Shown: positions 1-12,858, counted from the stretch's first letter. The stretch: DNA of 64,000 nt from Nothophaeocryptopus gaeumannii (GCA_031771865.1 JASISA010000041.1:682001-746000); one strand, 5' to 3'. Translations and numbers: made by a program. The notes: generated by a model from the letters alone, not told the origin.

Positions 1-949
1 TAATAAATATAGGGAAATAGTATAAATAATTATAGAGACTAAGAGAAAAAGAACTAACTAGAGAGTCTAGATAAAGTAAGAGGAGATATATAAGATAGTT
101 AAGGAATAGGAGGAATAGGAGATAGGAGTAGAGAAGGATAGATAGATAGAGAGAGAGTAGGAAAAATAATAGTAAACTAAGAAAGAGAAATAAATATAAG
201 AGGGACTAGGATAACTATCTATATAGGATATAGAGTCTAATTAAGATAGAATATATTAGGCTTAATACCTACCTTATAAAGAGGAGAGTACTAGGTATTA
301 TACTAGAATACTAGGGAGTCTAAATACTTAAATATATATATATCTTTTATCTACTATACTAAGAAATAAGAGGAGCCCTATTTACTAAGGTAGAGATAAC
401 TAGTTAGAAAGATCTTCTAAATATAAAGAGGGGACTCCTTACTATAGTAAGATAGCTAATTAGAGAGTTAGTCCTAGATTAATTCTCGCTAGTAAAAGAG
501 AAGGAAAAGGAATAGGAGACTATAAATAGGAGTCGATATAATTAGTTTAGATAATACTAGATTATACCTATAACGTAGGAGAGAGAGAGAGAGAGAGAGA
601 GAAGAATAGAGTTCTAGTAAGAGGAAGGACTACTAGCGAACCTATATCTATCTAAAGGTAATCGATATATAGAGTATAGCTAGCTAACTATAAAGATATA
701 GGGAGGATTAGGGAGTTTTTATACTAGAGGGGTTAACCTAAAGGCTTTTCTACTTAAAACACGTATATAAAGCGCGCTACTTACTCTATAGAGAGGTAGT
801 CTAGTAATAGAATAAATCTATCTATCTAATAAGTTAGAGTTTTAAGAGTATTCTTTTACTTAATAAGTAGAAATCCTTATTTCTTTTAAGAAAAGTTATC
901 TATAATCTTAAACTAGTATTTAAATCTATATCTTAATAAAGAGAGTAGT
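1..949. repeat. RIP-degraded AT-rich DNA, element not identified
   Basis: This stretch is extremely AT-rich and almost devoid of CA and TG dinucleotides, the signature of heavy RIP. I could not recognise a protein domain in it. A (GA)n run lies at 579-602. It is probably part of the same nested transposon block as the DNA to its right, but that is inference. Confidence 0.6.
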
Positions 950-1147
950 ATAGGTATACTAAGTAATACGCCTATAGTCGAATTAATATTCCTCGACTAG
1001 TAGTATTAATATACTAGACTATCTTTAATTAGCTTATCTTAAGCTTTATAGAGCTCTTAGAGGAGTAATTATAGTAATATAAGAAGGAGGAGATAATAAG
1101 TAATAAGCCTATATATATACCTATATAATAATTATATAAGCCTTTTA
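950..1147 (+). repeat. About 200-bp dispersed repeat, copy 1 (RIPed)
   Basis: This sequence recurs at about 7238-7436 in the same orientation. The two copies share long blocks, for example around 971-1010 and 7262-7300, and differ mainly by C/T and G/A changes as expected from RIP. The second copy splits a reverse transcriptase domain, so the unit is mobile: a solo LTR or a MITE. Exact ends cannot be fixed because any TG...CA termini would have been mutated. Confidence 0.6.
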
Positions 1148-1149
1148 GA

Positions 1150-2640
1150 GAGTTATAACTTTATAAGTATTATAAAGTAATCTAGATCTAAAGTAATTAC
1201 TATAGCTACTTTTAAGTTATCTATTAATATAGATAAAGTAACTTCTATCTTACTATTCTTAGAGCTTAGTATAAAGTATACTTTCTCTTCTCTTTCTTAG
1301 AGTAATAAGAAAATATCTTTAATAAAAAGAATATCTCTATAAAGATAGGTTTAGATAACCTTCTTTCCTAAAGAAGAAGTTAATAAAAATAAAAGTAGTT
1401 AAATAGAGAACTATTTACTTAAATAATTCTAAGATATAAGATTAACTCTAAGACCTAGTATAAGAAGGATATAATCTAGAATTATAGTCTTTCTACTTCT
1501 TCTACTTAAAATTACTTATTCTATATATATTACTTTAATATAACCTCCTTCTACCTTTATCTAGACCTTCTTCTCTAAAGGAGTCTTAGTTCTAAATAAG
1601 GTAGGCTAGTTAGTTATATAGAATAAGATATAAGAGTTAAGTAGCTATTCTAACTTTAGATACTTACCTTTTACCTCTATAGTTAAGTATACTACTTTAT
1701 TCTAGTTATCTTTATTAGATAGAATATTTAAATTCTTACTAGATAAAGTAGAGTAGTCTAACTCCTAGGCTATAAATCCTTTCCTCTTTTACCTAGCTTA
1801 AGTCCCTTTTCCTATCTTTAGGCTAGCTACTTAAGTAGATAGCTTCTTAATCTAGGCCTTAAGATTATTAAGTAATAACTTCTTACTTAATAGGCCTCTC
1901 TTTTACCTTAGTAGGGACTCTATTCTTCCTCTAGTCTTAGAATTAGATCTAATAGTTAGCTTCTCTAAGATTAGCTCTTATCCCTAAGTTTTAGCTAGTA
2001 AGATCCTTTATAGAGATCTTTAGCTAATAATAACTATAAAGATCTAATATTCTATAAGGAGGCTATAAATAGTTCTAACTCTAAAGATTAGTAAGACTCT
2101 ATATCCTTAGAAATTAAGGACTTAGAAAAGCTAAATATATAGACTTTAGTAAATCTATCTAAAGATAGAAAAGTATTATAAGAATATTAGGTATATAAGA
2201 TAAAACGCGACTCTTATAGTAGCTTTATTAAGTTTAAAAGCTAATAGGTAGTTAAAGGATTTAAATAAGTATTAGGTATTAATTTTAATAAAACCTTTGG
2301 TAATACTTATAGGCCTAAGATATAGAGATCTTTATTCTATAAGGCTACCTATTTAAGATTAGGAAATAGAGTAATAGGATATTAAACTAGTATTCCCTAA
2401 TAGCTCTATAAGTAGAGAAATCTATATAGAATAGCCTATAGGATTCAAAAAAGATAATACTAAAGTATATCTACTAAATACTATACTATATAGCTTAAAA
2501 CAAGCTACTAGATAATAGTATTTATACCTAAAATCCTTACTAGCTAAATATAGCTTTAAACCTTTAAAGAAATATAAGGCTATATTTATTAATTATAATA
2601 TTCGAATTATCGATATATTCTATTAGTATAATCCTTAGTC
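1150..2640 (+). mobile_element. Ty1/copia retrotransposon remnant, RIP-degraded
   Basis: Translation of the plus strand around 2190-2620 gives a broken copia reverse transcriptase. Upstream it reads VVKGFK followed by a DFNKTFA-like segment, then RSLFYKATYLRLG, then EIYIE-PIGFKKD, then LLNTILYSLKQATR and LYLKSLLAKYSFKPLK. These match the copia order in which SAFPN, YMEQPEGF and LYGLKQAPR are landmarks. Stops replace expected Gln and Trp codons. The 1400-2100 part reads as degraded polyprotein with no certain domain. The RT is cut off at about 2640, where an antisense LINE begins, so the LINE probably inserted into or next to this element. Confidence 0.75.
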
Positions 2641-2644
2641 CTTA

Positions 2645-4800
2645 GAGGAGTAGGAGGAGTATTAAGATAAAGAATAGAAATAGTATTAGAGAGAGTATTA
2701 AGCCTTATAGTATACCTATTCTCTAAGGTCTTAGTTAATCTAGATAGTTACCTAGCTTTAGGTATATTTTATAGTCTTAGAGTAACGGCTATATAAACCC
2801 TACTAGATATAGTAGGAATCTTTTTATCTAGAGGTTATATAGTAAGTAAGTATAGGAGATATTATTAAATACTCCTAAGATATTAAGGTATAGTATTAAG
2901 GCTACTATTCTAGAGTTTACTTTCTAGACTATCTATAGCTAGGCTCCTGTTTATTCTTCTAGTAGGAGGTTCCTTTCCTCTACTTCCTTGGATATCTAGT
3001 AAGCTATAATTACTTCTAGTATCTTTATAATAGTATTTAAAAGTACTATTAGTCTATATATATCTACTTTAGTATAGTCTAGCTTTTAGAGCTCATAGAT
3101 AACTACTATAATTAACCTTTTAAAGGGTTTTAGGTAATACTCTAGATATAGGTATATAGTATAGAATCTTATCAGGACTAGAGTAATAGTATCCCTATAC
3201 TCTTTTAGGATCTTTATTTATAATTCTATCTAGGCCTATTACTTTATTCCTTAGTAGTCTCTATAGAACTTATTATACTTCTTCTCTAGTTATCTCTTAG
3301 AGTATTCTAAAGTATTCTAGGAGCTATATTTCTAGTATATTACTTAGGTCTACTACCCTTAGGTCTAGGAAGAAGTATACTACTAATATAGCTACTTTAT
3401 TTTTATCTATTATACCTTCTACTTAGTCTTACTTAACTTTCTCTACTATTCTTAGAAACTAGAGAGAGGCCCTTTAATCTTTCTCGTCCTTCCTAGCCTA
3501 CTTTACTATTTTCTATATTATAGTTAGGTTATCTATAAGCTCTTGTACTATTTTTCGCTATATCTAGTTTATATTCTTCTAGATTTACTTATTTCTTATA
3601 TAGTAGGTATTAATATATATAGTATTAGGTATCTAACCTACCTTCTTACTACTCTCTATATAGCTAGCGTATTAGCTAGACTAGTCTTTAGTATTCTAGA
3701 GTCTAGTTTTATTATATATAATTTAATAGCCTAGCTTTAGAGATTATATCTATAGTTACTCTCTAGAATATCTTTTACATCTCCTCTACTAGCTTATCTA
3801 GATTATTCTCTATTTCTAGTAGGTATTAGCTTAGTATTTCTATTCTACTTATAAGTGATTATAGATAGTTATAGTAATAGAGTTATAATCAATCTATATA
3901 CCTAATCTAGACTTATATAATACTTCTAGAGTCTCTTAATCTCTAGCTAGACTCTATTCCTCTTCTCTCTAAAACGCTTCCTTAATCTATAGTAGGATTC
4001 CTAGATAGGTATTACTATAGAAGCTACTTAGATAGTAGTAGTTATAGATTACTATATTACCTTAAGATATTATTAGCCTAATTAATACTAGATCTCCTAT
4101 AGAGTAGAATATTAGAGCCTAGGTAGTACTATCTATCTAGTCTAATACTAGTATTACTACTCTTAGGTAGCCTATTTCTAGAAGGACTTAGTAGTACTCT
4201 CTCTTTATTTTTATTCTTTAGTACTATAGATTAATCTATAGTTCCTATAGAGCTATTACCTATATAGTATTCGAGTCTAGCTTATTAAGGAGAAGAGTTT
4301 AGATTATTTAGCTATAGTTAATATTATATTAGTATATTCTTAGTAGGTATTTACTTATTAATTAGAGAGTCGAGAGCTATATCTATTTCTTCTATATAGG
4401 TTATATACTAGGTACTAGTTATTTAGCTTACCTATCTAAAGATCTTATTACTCTATTATCTACCTACTATAATTATTATATCTAATCTAGTTAGTTTTTC
4501 TAGAGGTCTCTATTATATTACTAACTCCTCCTCTACTAGTTATAGGCCTTTTCTCTTCTTTCCTATTATATATATCTATTCCACCTCTCCTAATCCTTAT
4601 TAGGGCTTAGACTACTCCTACTTCTAGTAGAAGAGTTAGAAGAAAGCTTTTACTTTTATAATTATAGCTTATTTTACTCTATATTTTATAGTATATACTA
4701 GATAGTTCCTCTTATAGTTACTATACTTCCTCTTCCTCTTTATATACTTATCTAATATAAGAGGAAAGCTAAGTAAGGTCTTAGTATATTAAGTAGGAAG
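2645..4800 (-). mobile_element. Non-LTR retrotransposon (LINE) remnant, RIP-degraded
   Basis: On the minus strand at about 2750-3300 a non-LTR reverse transcriptase can be read through the stops. FKRLIIVV precedes LDYTKVDIYRLIVLLNTI, matching the usual KPDY...YRPIALLNT block. Next comes EVEERNLLLEE, then a VFNNIS motif where active elements have AFDNVSH, then a block ending in FLLYLVGFI and a KIYLKL segment. This is the gene order of fungal Tad-like LINEs. Upstream DNA (3300-4800 read backwards) should hold the endonuclease and ORF1 but is too damaged for me to assign. Confidence 0.7.
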
Positions 4801-4841
4801 TATAGTTATACTAGCTCGTACTATATATATAATGTATAACG

Positions 4842-7800
4842 TAGATATTAGTAGTACGTAAGCGTAGTACTAGAAAGAAGGTAATAATTAGTTATAGTAT
4901 TCGAACTATATATAGTTCGAGGGCGTTCTATACACTACTATATACCTAATCTTATAGTTCTAATTATTCTAACCTTTAGTAGTAGTCTATAGGACTCTAT
5001 AATATTATTATCTAACTCTAATTAAGAAGAGTATATAAGTAATACTAATACTATATAGCCTTAGTATAAACTAGCTACTAATTAAGCGAATAAGATACTC
5101 TAGGAGCGTATTATCTATCTATAGGTAGAGCGTAAGATACTAAACCTATAGAGGGAGGCCTAAACTCTAGAATTAGAGAATAAGTAGCTATAGCGTATTC
5201 TAGATATAGGAGTAACTCCTACGCTAACTCTAGAGGATACTAATATAGAGCCCTTAATAGATAAGAAACTAAGCTCTTATAGAGAGAGTCTTAGGACTAC
5301 TCTAATACTAGTAACCTCGATAGTAGGTAATAATATAGACGTATAGAGCGTAAGTATTATAGGCGAGTCGCTTATAATACGTTTATCTATATACCTAAAG
5401 CTAAAGGAGCTAAAGCCTTTTAAAGGTAACTCTATTAAAGAGGCGCGTTAATTCCTAAGGGAATTAAGCATTATCTTTACTCTATTCTATAACTATTATA
5501 TAGACTATTAGAAGGTACTATATAGGGTTATATACCTCGTAGGTAATACGTAGGAGAGGTAGTATAATAACTACGACTTAGATAGTTTAGGTAGCTATAT
5601 ATTTTAGGATTTTAAGACCTTTATAGATAATGTAGTTAGTAATTCTATAAATCGTATATTTAGCGTAATACTAGAGTATAAGACGATTTATTAGAAAGAT
5701 AGTTAGTTAGCCTAAAGTTTCGCTCTCGAACTAGTAGTTCTTAAGGATTAAATAGGCGACTATACTAAGGTATAGAAAGTACGCTATCTCCTTATAAAGC
5801 TCTAGTCTATACTATATATACAATCGTAAAGTATTATAAGGTACTAGTTATTAGATAGGAGCTTATAACTCTTATAGTAAGGACTAAAACTATAGATTAT
5901 ATATTAGGTAAGCGTTATACTAAGCTATTATATAGTAGTCCTAAGCTAAAGAAGCGATATAAGGAGAAGGAACCTCGCCTATATAGTAAAGGTAGCTTAT
6001 ATAGAGTAAGTAGGAGCTAACTCCCTCTTAATATATTAAAGATCGAGTACTATAGCTACTATAAGAAGAGGTATTTTAAGACGACTTACTCTAACTCTAA
6101 TCTATAGGTAAAGAAAGACCCTTTAGCTTATAGAGTTAATATAAGTAAGGAGTAAGTATTAGGAAAAGGGAAAGTACTAGTTAAGAGCTAGGCCTAAGTA
6201 CTAACCTAGAAGGTCTACTCTTATAACTAATAGTAGTTAATTATATAAGGAGCTAGGTTAGCTTTATTATATACTTATTAGACAATACTATAGATATTAA
6301 TATAGTATCTTAGGAACTAATCCTATACTATAGCTTTAAGCTAATTATAAATACTATATTACCTCTAATAAGGAGTTTCTAAGGAGAGCGTAGTTTCTAC
6401 TATAGTACTTATACTCTTCGTATTTAGGTTATAGACTCGAAGTAGAAGGAGCGCGCTATAGTAGGAACCTTTTACGCTTTTAAGATACTAACTCTAGATC
6501 TTATTCTAGGATATCCTTAGAGGTAAGACTAAGCTATAGTTATTAATAGTTTAATAGATTAGTAGATATATAGAAGCGCTATATAAGTAGTATATATACT
6601 TAAGCTATAGAAGTTCTTTAAGGATCTTAAAGAGTCTATATATATCTATACTATAATAATCTAGGAGGTAATAAACTAGGAGTTTAAACTCCTAGAGAAC
6701 TTCTAAGATTTTAAGAATAAATTTAACCTTAGTAATAAGGCGAGGCGTAAGCTACCTAAAGATATAGAGTATATAATTAACCTCGAGCTAGATAAGAAGC
6801 CTCCTTTTTACTCTCTATATTATTAGAGTAAGTATAAACTTAGAGCTCTTTAAGACTACTTAAAGAAAGTACTAAAGAATAGGTAGATTAAGCTTAGCAA
6901 AAGCGAGGTAGGTATACCTATCCTCTTTATACTAAAGAAGAATAGAAGCCTTTAACTATATATTAATTACTATAGCCTAAATAAAGTAATAATTAAGAAT
7001 TAATACCTACTACTATTAATTAGTAGGCTAAGAGTAGTTTACTTCTTTAGATCTTTAGAATACGTACTACTAGATCTATATTAAGTATAGTAATAAGTAG
7101 AAGACTATATTTTATATATACTATAGATACTTCTAATATAAGGTTATACTATTTAGGCTAACTAATATACTAGTAATCTTTTAAGGTTATATTAACTAGG
7201 CTCTAGTAGAGTTAGTTAATATATACTATATAGTATACTATAGGCGCGCTAAGCGACATACCTATAGTCGAGTTAATATTCCTTAACTAGTAGTATTAAT
7301 ATACTAGATCGCCTTTAATTAGCTTATCTTAAGCTTTATAGGGCTCTTAGAGGCGTAATTATAGTAATATAGGAAGGGGGAGATAATAAGTAACGAGCGT
7401 GTATATATACCTATATAACGAGTATATAAGTCTACGTGCCTATATATACATGTATCTACCTCCTTTATAGTCGAGGAGCCTCTAAGAAGGTATATATAAC
7501 CTTACTAAGACCTTCTTACGTATTTATTACTATATATAAGAGAATACGAGAACTCCTACTATAATACCTAGATAATATTCTAGTATATAGTACTATAAAG
7601 GAAGACTATATTTAGAATATATAAGTAGTACTTAAGTAGCTTAGGCGCTTTACCTTATATACTAATTCTAAGAAGTATTCTTTTTAGTAAAAGATAGTTG
7701 TATTCCTAGAGTTTATTATAATACTAGAGAGCTATAAGTACTATACGCCTACTACGCTAGGTACTCTAGCCTTAGCTAAGAGAATTAAGAAAGAGTCTAA

Positions 7801-8240
7801 GTCTTTCTAGTACTCCTACTATACTATCTACCTTAGTAAAGGTAGTAAGTACCTAGGCTTATTATATATATAGTATAACTAATATATAATAGCTAAGGAG
7901 AAGTATAATATAGTTAACGTAGGTATATAGAGTAAATACTATAACTACTATATCTATAGCTACTACTAATATATCCCTATTACTAAGTAGGCTATTCTCT
8001 ACTAGGTACGCCTCCTACTCGCTACCTACGAGGCGATTACGTAGTACGATACTAATACCTTTACTAACTAGGCTACTACTAATATAGAGATAACCTACCT
8101 CTAGACTACTATAAGTAATACTATTACTAGTATATTAATCTAAATACTTCGCGCCTTCTATAGATATATACTTATATAAGTCTCTATAGAGAGTACTCTC
8201 TAGAGTTAAATAAGAATATTATATATAATTAACTATCTCT
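4842..8240 (+). mobile_element. Ty3/gypsy retrotransposon remnant, RIP-degraded, plus strand
   Basis: The left end at 4842 matches, in inverse orientation, the right end of the minus-strand gypsy element at 12676, so it is probably an LTR edge. A gag-like frame is visible near 5390-5800. From 6780 a gypsy reverse transcriptase reads LELDKKPPFYSLY, then an LKKNRSL and INYYSLNKV-like RT block near 6880-7010, then a DAYHRI-equivalent region. The catalytic segment reads YLDNILVYS at about 7545, just after an inserted 200-bp repeat. The continuation LRRFTLYTNSKKYSF fits the RT thumb. RNase H and integrase were not found on this strand. Confidence 0.75.
7238..7436 (+). repeat. About 200-bp dispersed repeat, copy 2, inside a gypsy RT
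   Basis: This matches 950-1147 in the same direction. It lies between the gypsy RT segment ending near 7235 and the resumed RT frame with YLDNILVYS at about 7545, so it interrupts the polymerase active-site region. It keeps more CG than copy 1, so it was mutated to a different extent. Confidence 0.6.
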
Positions 8241-8700
8241 TCTTATTTTCTCCTTTCATAACTTACTTACGCCTCGAATATATTAAGTATACTTAACTCT
8301 ATAATATTTTCTTTAGGTTCCTAGGTATTATATTCCTCTCGCTAGTCTAACTACTATATAAGGTAGTATACCTATCTCTTTTACTTCTTTCTCTTTACTA
8401 TTTTCTCTATCTACTACTCTCCTTCCTTATCTATAATTAGTATATATTACTCTAGTATCTTACTATTAATAAACGTAAACTATACTAACTATATAGGAGG
8501 TAGTAGTTAGTATAATAGGCGTAGGTAATAAGGCGTAGGTAGTCGATAATATCCTTATTATCTCGCTCTTATAATAGTTATATTACTAATTATACTAGCT
8601 AGCTACCTATCTTTAATAATACCTATAGGACTCGTAGTCGCTATATACGCTTAGTAGTTATCGAACTACTAGAAGTAGAGGCACTTAAAAGTATATAATA
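8240..8700. repeat. RIPed junction DNA between two opposed gypsy remnants
   Basis: The DNA is AT-rich and lacks CA and TG. It lies where the 3' parts of the plus-strand and minus-strand gypsy elements meet. No domain was recognised. Confidence 0.4.
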
Positions 8701-9775
8701 AAAGAGTTATATATAGAAGTATATATTATATTAGATATATATAGGAAGATACTATATAAAGAGTAGGTAGCTAGCTAAAAGTTTTTCTACTCCTAGCTAT
8801 CTTAGTAGATAGGCGCTAGTTCTACCTAATACTATTATAGCTAGTCTAGAGTTTAAGAAGAGAGATATAAAAGATATTATAGATCTATATAGAGCTTAGA
8901 AGTACTAAGTAGTATACTTACGCTCTAACTATATTAAGAATATAATATAGGCTAATAAATTTTAAGCCTAGCTTCTTCTTTAGTACCTTTAAACTTAGGT
9001 TCTTAGTTAATAGTAATACAAGATTACCTATATTATATATTCTTAGCTTATAGTAGGTATTACAGTACTTTACTTAGTACTTTACTACTTATTTCTAGTA
9101 CTCTAATAGTATTTCGTATACTTCTTATAGTTACTTTATAGTATTAATAGCTACTAGTACCCTTTCCTTAGTAAGCTTATCTTAAGCCTAAGTTACCTTT
9201 ATTATAAGATCCGGGTTAAAGCTATAAAGGATTTAAAATAGGCTATACGTAGTATAGAATATATACTATTATTATAAGTAAACTCTACTTATAATAATAT
9301 CTTAGCCTAGTTATTCTACTTTTTATTATAGTATATATATAAGTATCCTTCTAGTACTTAATTAGCCTCCTTAGTTTAACTATCTATCTAAGGATAGAAG
9401 GCTATACTAAGCTTACGCTTTATATATAACTCGAAGTAGAAGTCGCTCTAGAATTAGCTTATAAATAGTAAGCCTCTATTACTTACTATACTTATAAGTA
9501 TACTAAACCTTCGAATAACCTCCTTCTATAAAATCGAGGTAAGTTCTATAGCTATATACTACTTAGTAGTTAGAATAAATAATACTATCTTAGAGTATCT
9601 ATTAATAATTACTAGTATAGTAGTATAGATAGTTTATTATAGGAGTAATAGCGTCTCGCCTTCGACTCTTAGTATAACTAATAGGATATAATATATTCCT
9701 CTATACTACGCTCTATACCTAGCTAGAAGTATTTCCTCTTTAGAAGGTCTAGCGTTTTAGCTCTTCTAAAGTATT

Positions 9776-10095
9776 TGTTACGGACAAGTCGTGGAGTCAT
9801 GACAGCCAACCAATCTGAGGCACAGCTGCAACGGGTGATCCCGTTACAGATTGCTCTCAGTGCTCTCTATGCTCCCTCAGCAGAGCAATGGAGCAGACAG
9901 AGCAGACAGAGCAATACTAAGGAAGGCGAGTATATAGAGAACATTCCTTATCAGCTAGATAGGAGCTTCGTGCTCAACTCAATACTACTCTTCTGAGTAA
10001 AGGTTACACTTCTCAAGACTCTGATCACCGAGAGACATTCCGAGGTTCGACGCTTCTTAGGCCAATCCACGTGATCGAGGAGACGGTCCGTAACA
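9776..10095. mobile_element. Solo LTR, family A, un-RIPed, with 5-bp target duplication
   Basis: This 320-bp GC-balanced island sits in RIPed DNA. It starts TGTTACGGAC and ends GTCCGTAACA, a perfect 10-bp terminal inverted repeat with the TG...CA ends of an LTR. The five bases on each side (9771-9775 and 10096-10100) are both GTATT, a perfect target-site duplication. It contains normal numbers of CA and TG. The 73-residue open frame inside has no family resemblance and is not called a gene. The coding orientation of the parent element cannot be told from a solo LTR. Confidence 0.92.
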
Positions 10096-10429
10096 GTATT
10101 CTACTAGAGAGTTATTATAGTATATATATAGTACCTATACTCTTAAGGCGTTATCTAGTAGTAGATATAGCGTATTACCTTTAAAGAGGATACTCTTTTA
10201 TAGCTTATATCCTTTATATATACTGCGCTACTACTATAACTTATTATAGAGTTATTTAGCCTCTAGAATCTATCCTTAAGAGTCTTAGTAAAACTTTCTA
10301 CTAATTCTAAAGGATTACTATATAGCTCCTTATCCTTTACTATTACTACTATAATATATATAGGTAGCGTAATATAATCGTTTACGCTCTACTTACTCGT
10401 CTTTAGCTCTCTAGACTAAAGAGTATTAT

Positions 10430-11345
10430 ATATAATAATAATAATAATAATATTCTTGTATTGCTATACTATTCTATCTATAGACAAGTAGCTATCTCTA
10501 ACTCGTTCTTTAAAGGTAAAAGCCGTTAGTATAAAACCCTTCTACTCCTTCCTATCTTATAGGATTCTACCCCTACTACTATCTTCTATTTGTCCTTTAA
10601 ATATAGAGAGGATCTCTATAGCTCCTTCCTCTTACTAGGTCCTTTTACTCCTATCCTTCCTCCTCCCTTATAAGCGAGAACTGTTCTAGTATCCCCTCCC
10701 TAATTATCTACCTTGTAGCTATATTAAGGCCTCTCCTTATTTATGTAATCTCTTATTATAAGGATCTAGTATCTTGAAATAGTCTCTCTCTTACTTCTTG
10801 TTTTTCCGGGTAGAATATTATAACATGTTTAAGTATCTAGGCCCTATATCCACATGTGTATTCGGGTATTTTACCTAGGACTCTTCTCCTTATAAGGTAT
10901 ACATTCAAGCTAATATATTCGGTCCTAATAAGTGTTACTACTATACTCTATAGCCTAGACTATCCCTTGTAGAGTTTTCTACCCCTCTCTCTATCTTACT
11001 AGACTACTAGGAGTTCTTAGCCTTATTAGGCCGTGTGTCTCTTCTTAAGTTAGGTTAGCTATATCTTGTTATAGGTTAGGTGTATCTACTATCCCTTTAG
11101 CATTAGGTTACCCTATTGGATCTAATCTATCGCCTAGCCCTCTACTAATACTATAATATCCTCTTGTCTAGTCCTCTAGGCCTATGCCTATACTAGGCGT
11201 TTCCTTCTCCTATACTCCCTTTAGATCTACTTGCATCTCTCCTAGATATACTTAGTAGTAGGATTGTCTTTAGTTTTAACTACCTAGTATCTTGTAATTT
11301 CTTATATATATAGGTATAGTAGTAGTATTTCGGTCTCCCTCTAGA
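10430..11345. repeat. Asymmetrically mutated insert with (TAA)n at its left end
   Basis: This piece splits the gypsy pol between integrase and RNase H. Unlike its surroundings it still holds TG dinucleotides while CA is scarce: by hand I count about 22 TG against 8 CA in 10441-11340. That pattern means C to T mutation on one strand only. It begins with a short ATA/TAA run at about 10436-10453, like the 3' tail of the LINE family at 56407. A minus-strand LINE fragment is therefore possible, but I could not confirm a domain. Confidence 0.5.
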
Positions 11346-12858
11346 GGATTCCTTCTAGGGAGTATTATATATAGTAGCTACTCTAGCTACTACTAGGTTT
11401 AGATTATCCTCTAAATCTACCTAGATAGCTAGCTTTTTCTATAAGGTTAGAAGTAGTCTAGCTACCTACTCTTTAACTTAGGTATAGTTACTATACCTCG
11501 AAGGCGTATTAGCTAGGTTATATATACCTAGCCTATACTTAATAGAGAAGTTAACAGGAGTTAACTTAACTACCTACCTTACTTATCTACTAATAAGCTA
11601 TTTAACCTTTATAAACTCTTTTAGGTTAGTATAATCGACTATTACGCGTACTATCTATATTATCTATAAGAGGTACTAGTACTAATACTTAAAAGCCTCG
11701 ACTACTACTAGTAACTCCTAATTATAGGTTTTATAATTATACTTAGTAGAGATTATCTTTCTTAACTAAAATATAATTAGGTACTACTAATCTCTAAAGA
11801 TTTAATTTAGGATTCCTATAATCGCAAATATAGACATATTAGTTTTAAGGTATAAGAGTAGTATAGGGTTAAAGTACCTTAGTATTAGTACTAACTAGAA
11901 TATATCTTTAAGTATACGAAATACCTACTCCTTAGATTCGCCCTATAGGATTTTCTCTAGCTTCCTACTATTTATAGCTCCTTTCAATAGAGCTATTAAT
12001 AGTACTACTATCTTTAAATAGTAGTAGATAAACCTCTAGTAGAAGTTAGTAAACCTAAGGAAGGATTATACTTTAACTAAAGTTAAAGGAGTTAGCTACT
12101 CCTCGATTATAGTTATCCTACTTAGATCTATTACTATATCTTTAGTACTTATAAAGCCTTTTCTACTCTTCTTAGTACCTTTAGAACTAAGCTTCTAGAG
12201 ATACTAGAGGACCTTAATAAAATTAAAGAAATTACTTTTACTATAGTTACTAGAATTATTATATATAGTATAGACTCTTACTACTAGTATAGAATTACTT
12301 AAAGTATTTCTTAGTATATTAGCCTTAGGTATAATATTCTTAGAAGATAAAGAAGACTATCTTTTATATTACTATATAGTTAATATAATTAATATAATAT
12401 TAGTTTCTATATAGTACTATATACTCTCTATAGCTATAAGATAGTAAAGACTAAATTCCTCTACTATCTACCTATACTAGGCTAAGTCTACTACTTCCTC
12501 TACTAGGCTAGAAGATTACTTTTACTTAGTAATTTTTAATATTACCTTCTATTAGAACTAGTATAAGATTAGGTATATAGTAGTATATAGAACGCCCTCG
12601 AACTATATATAGTTCGAATACTAGAACTAATCGTTACCTTCTTTCTAGTAGCGCGCAAGCGTAGCGCTAATATCCAGGTTGTGCGTCACGTGCGCGGCAT
12701 GAGCCGGCATGACTGTACTTCCTACTCAATATGCCAAGACCTCGCTTAGTACCTCCTTACAACTGGATTGGGGTCGCCACATCCGCCCCAAGGACAGGCC
12801 GAGCCACATTTTACAAAAAATCCCTATCTCAAGATCGCGTTCCGACTTTCCTACTACC

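Larger units (their letters stand above)
8700..12676 (-). mobile_element. Ty3/gypsy retrotransposon remnant, RIP-degraded, minus strand, twice interrupted
   Basis: Read right to left, this is a gypsy pol in the normal order RT, RNase H, integrase. The end of RT is at about 11750-12250 (GFIST, then FLRFTNFY, then LLKGA). RNase H is at about 11450-11760 (ELLVVVEAFK, RVIVDYTNLKEF). The integrase is at about 9180-9770 (INRYSKIVLFI, VIRRFSI, VSNRGLLF, then a YNKK-NN-AKILL block and an EFTYNNS motif). The 5' end at 12676 carries a TG-type terminus (CCA on plus) that matches 4842 after RIP. A solo LTR at 9776-10095 and a foreign, asymmetrically mutated piece at 10430-11345 interrupt it. The edge at 12676 is also the boundary of the gene island. 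Confidence 0.8.

Noticed and set aside
579..602. (GA)n run as a possible regulatory element
   Set aside because: Lies in fully RIPed DNA without genes; treated as plain microsatellite.
3543..3734. 63-residue hydrophobic open frame
   Set aside because: Lies in RIPed LINE DNA; the Leu/Ile/Tyr-rich composition is simply the translation of TA-rich sequence.
9775..9996. 73-residue frame
   Set aside because: Falls inside the solo LTR and starts at its first bases; no family resemblance.
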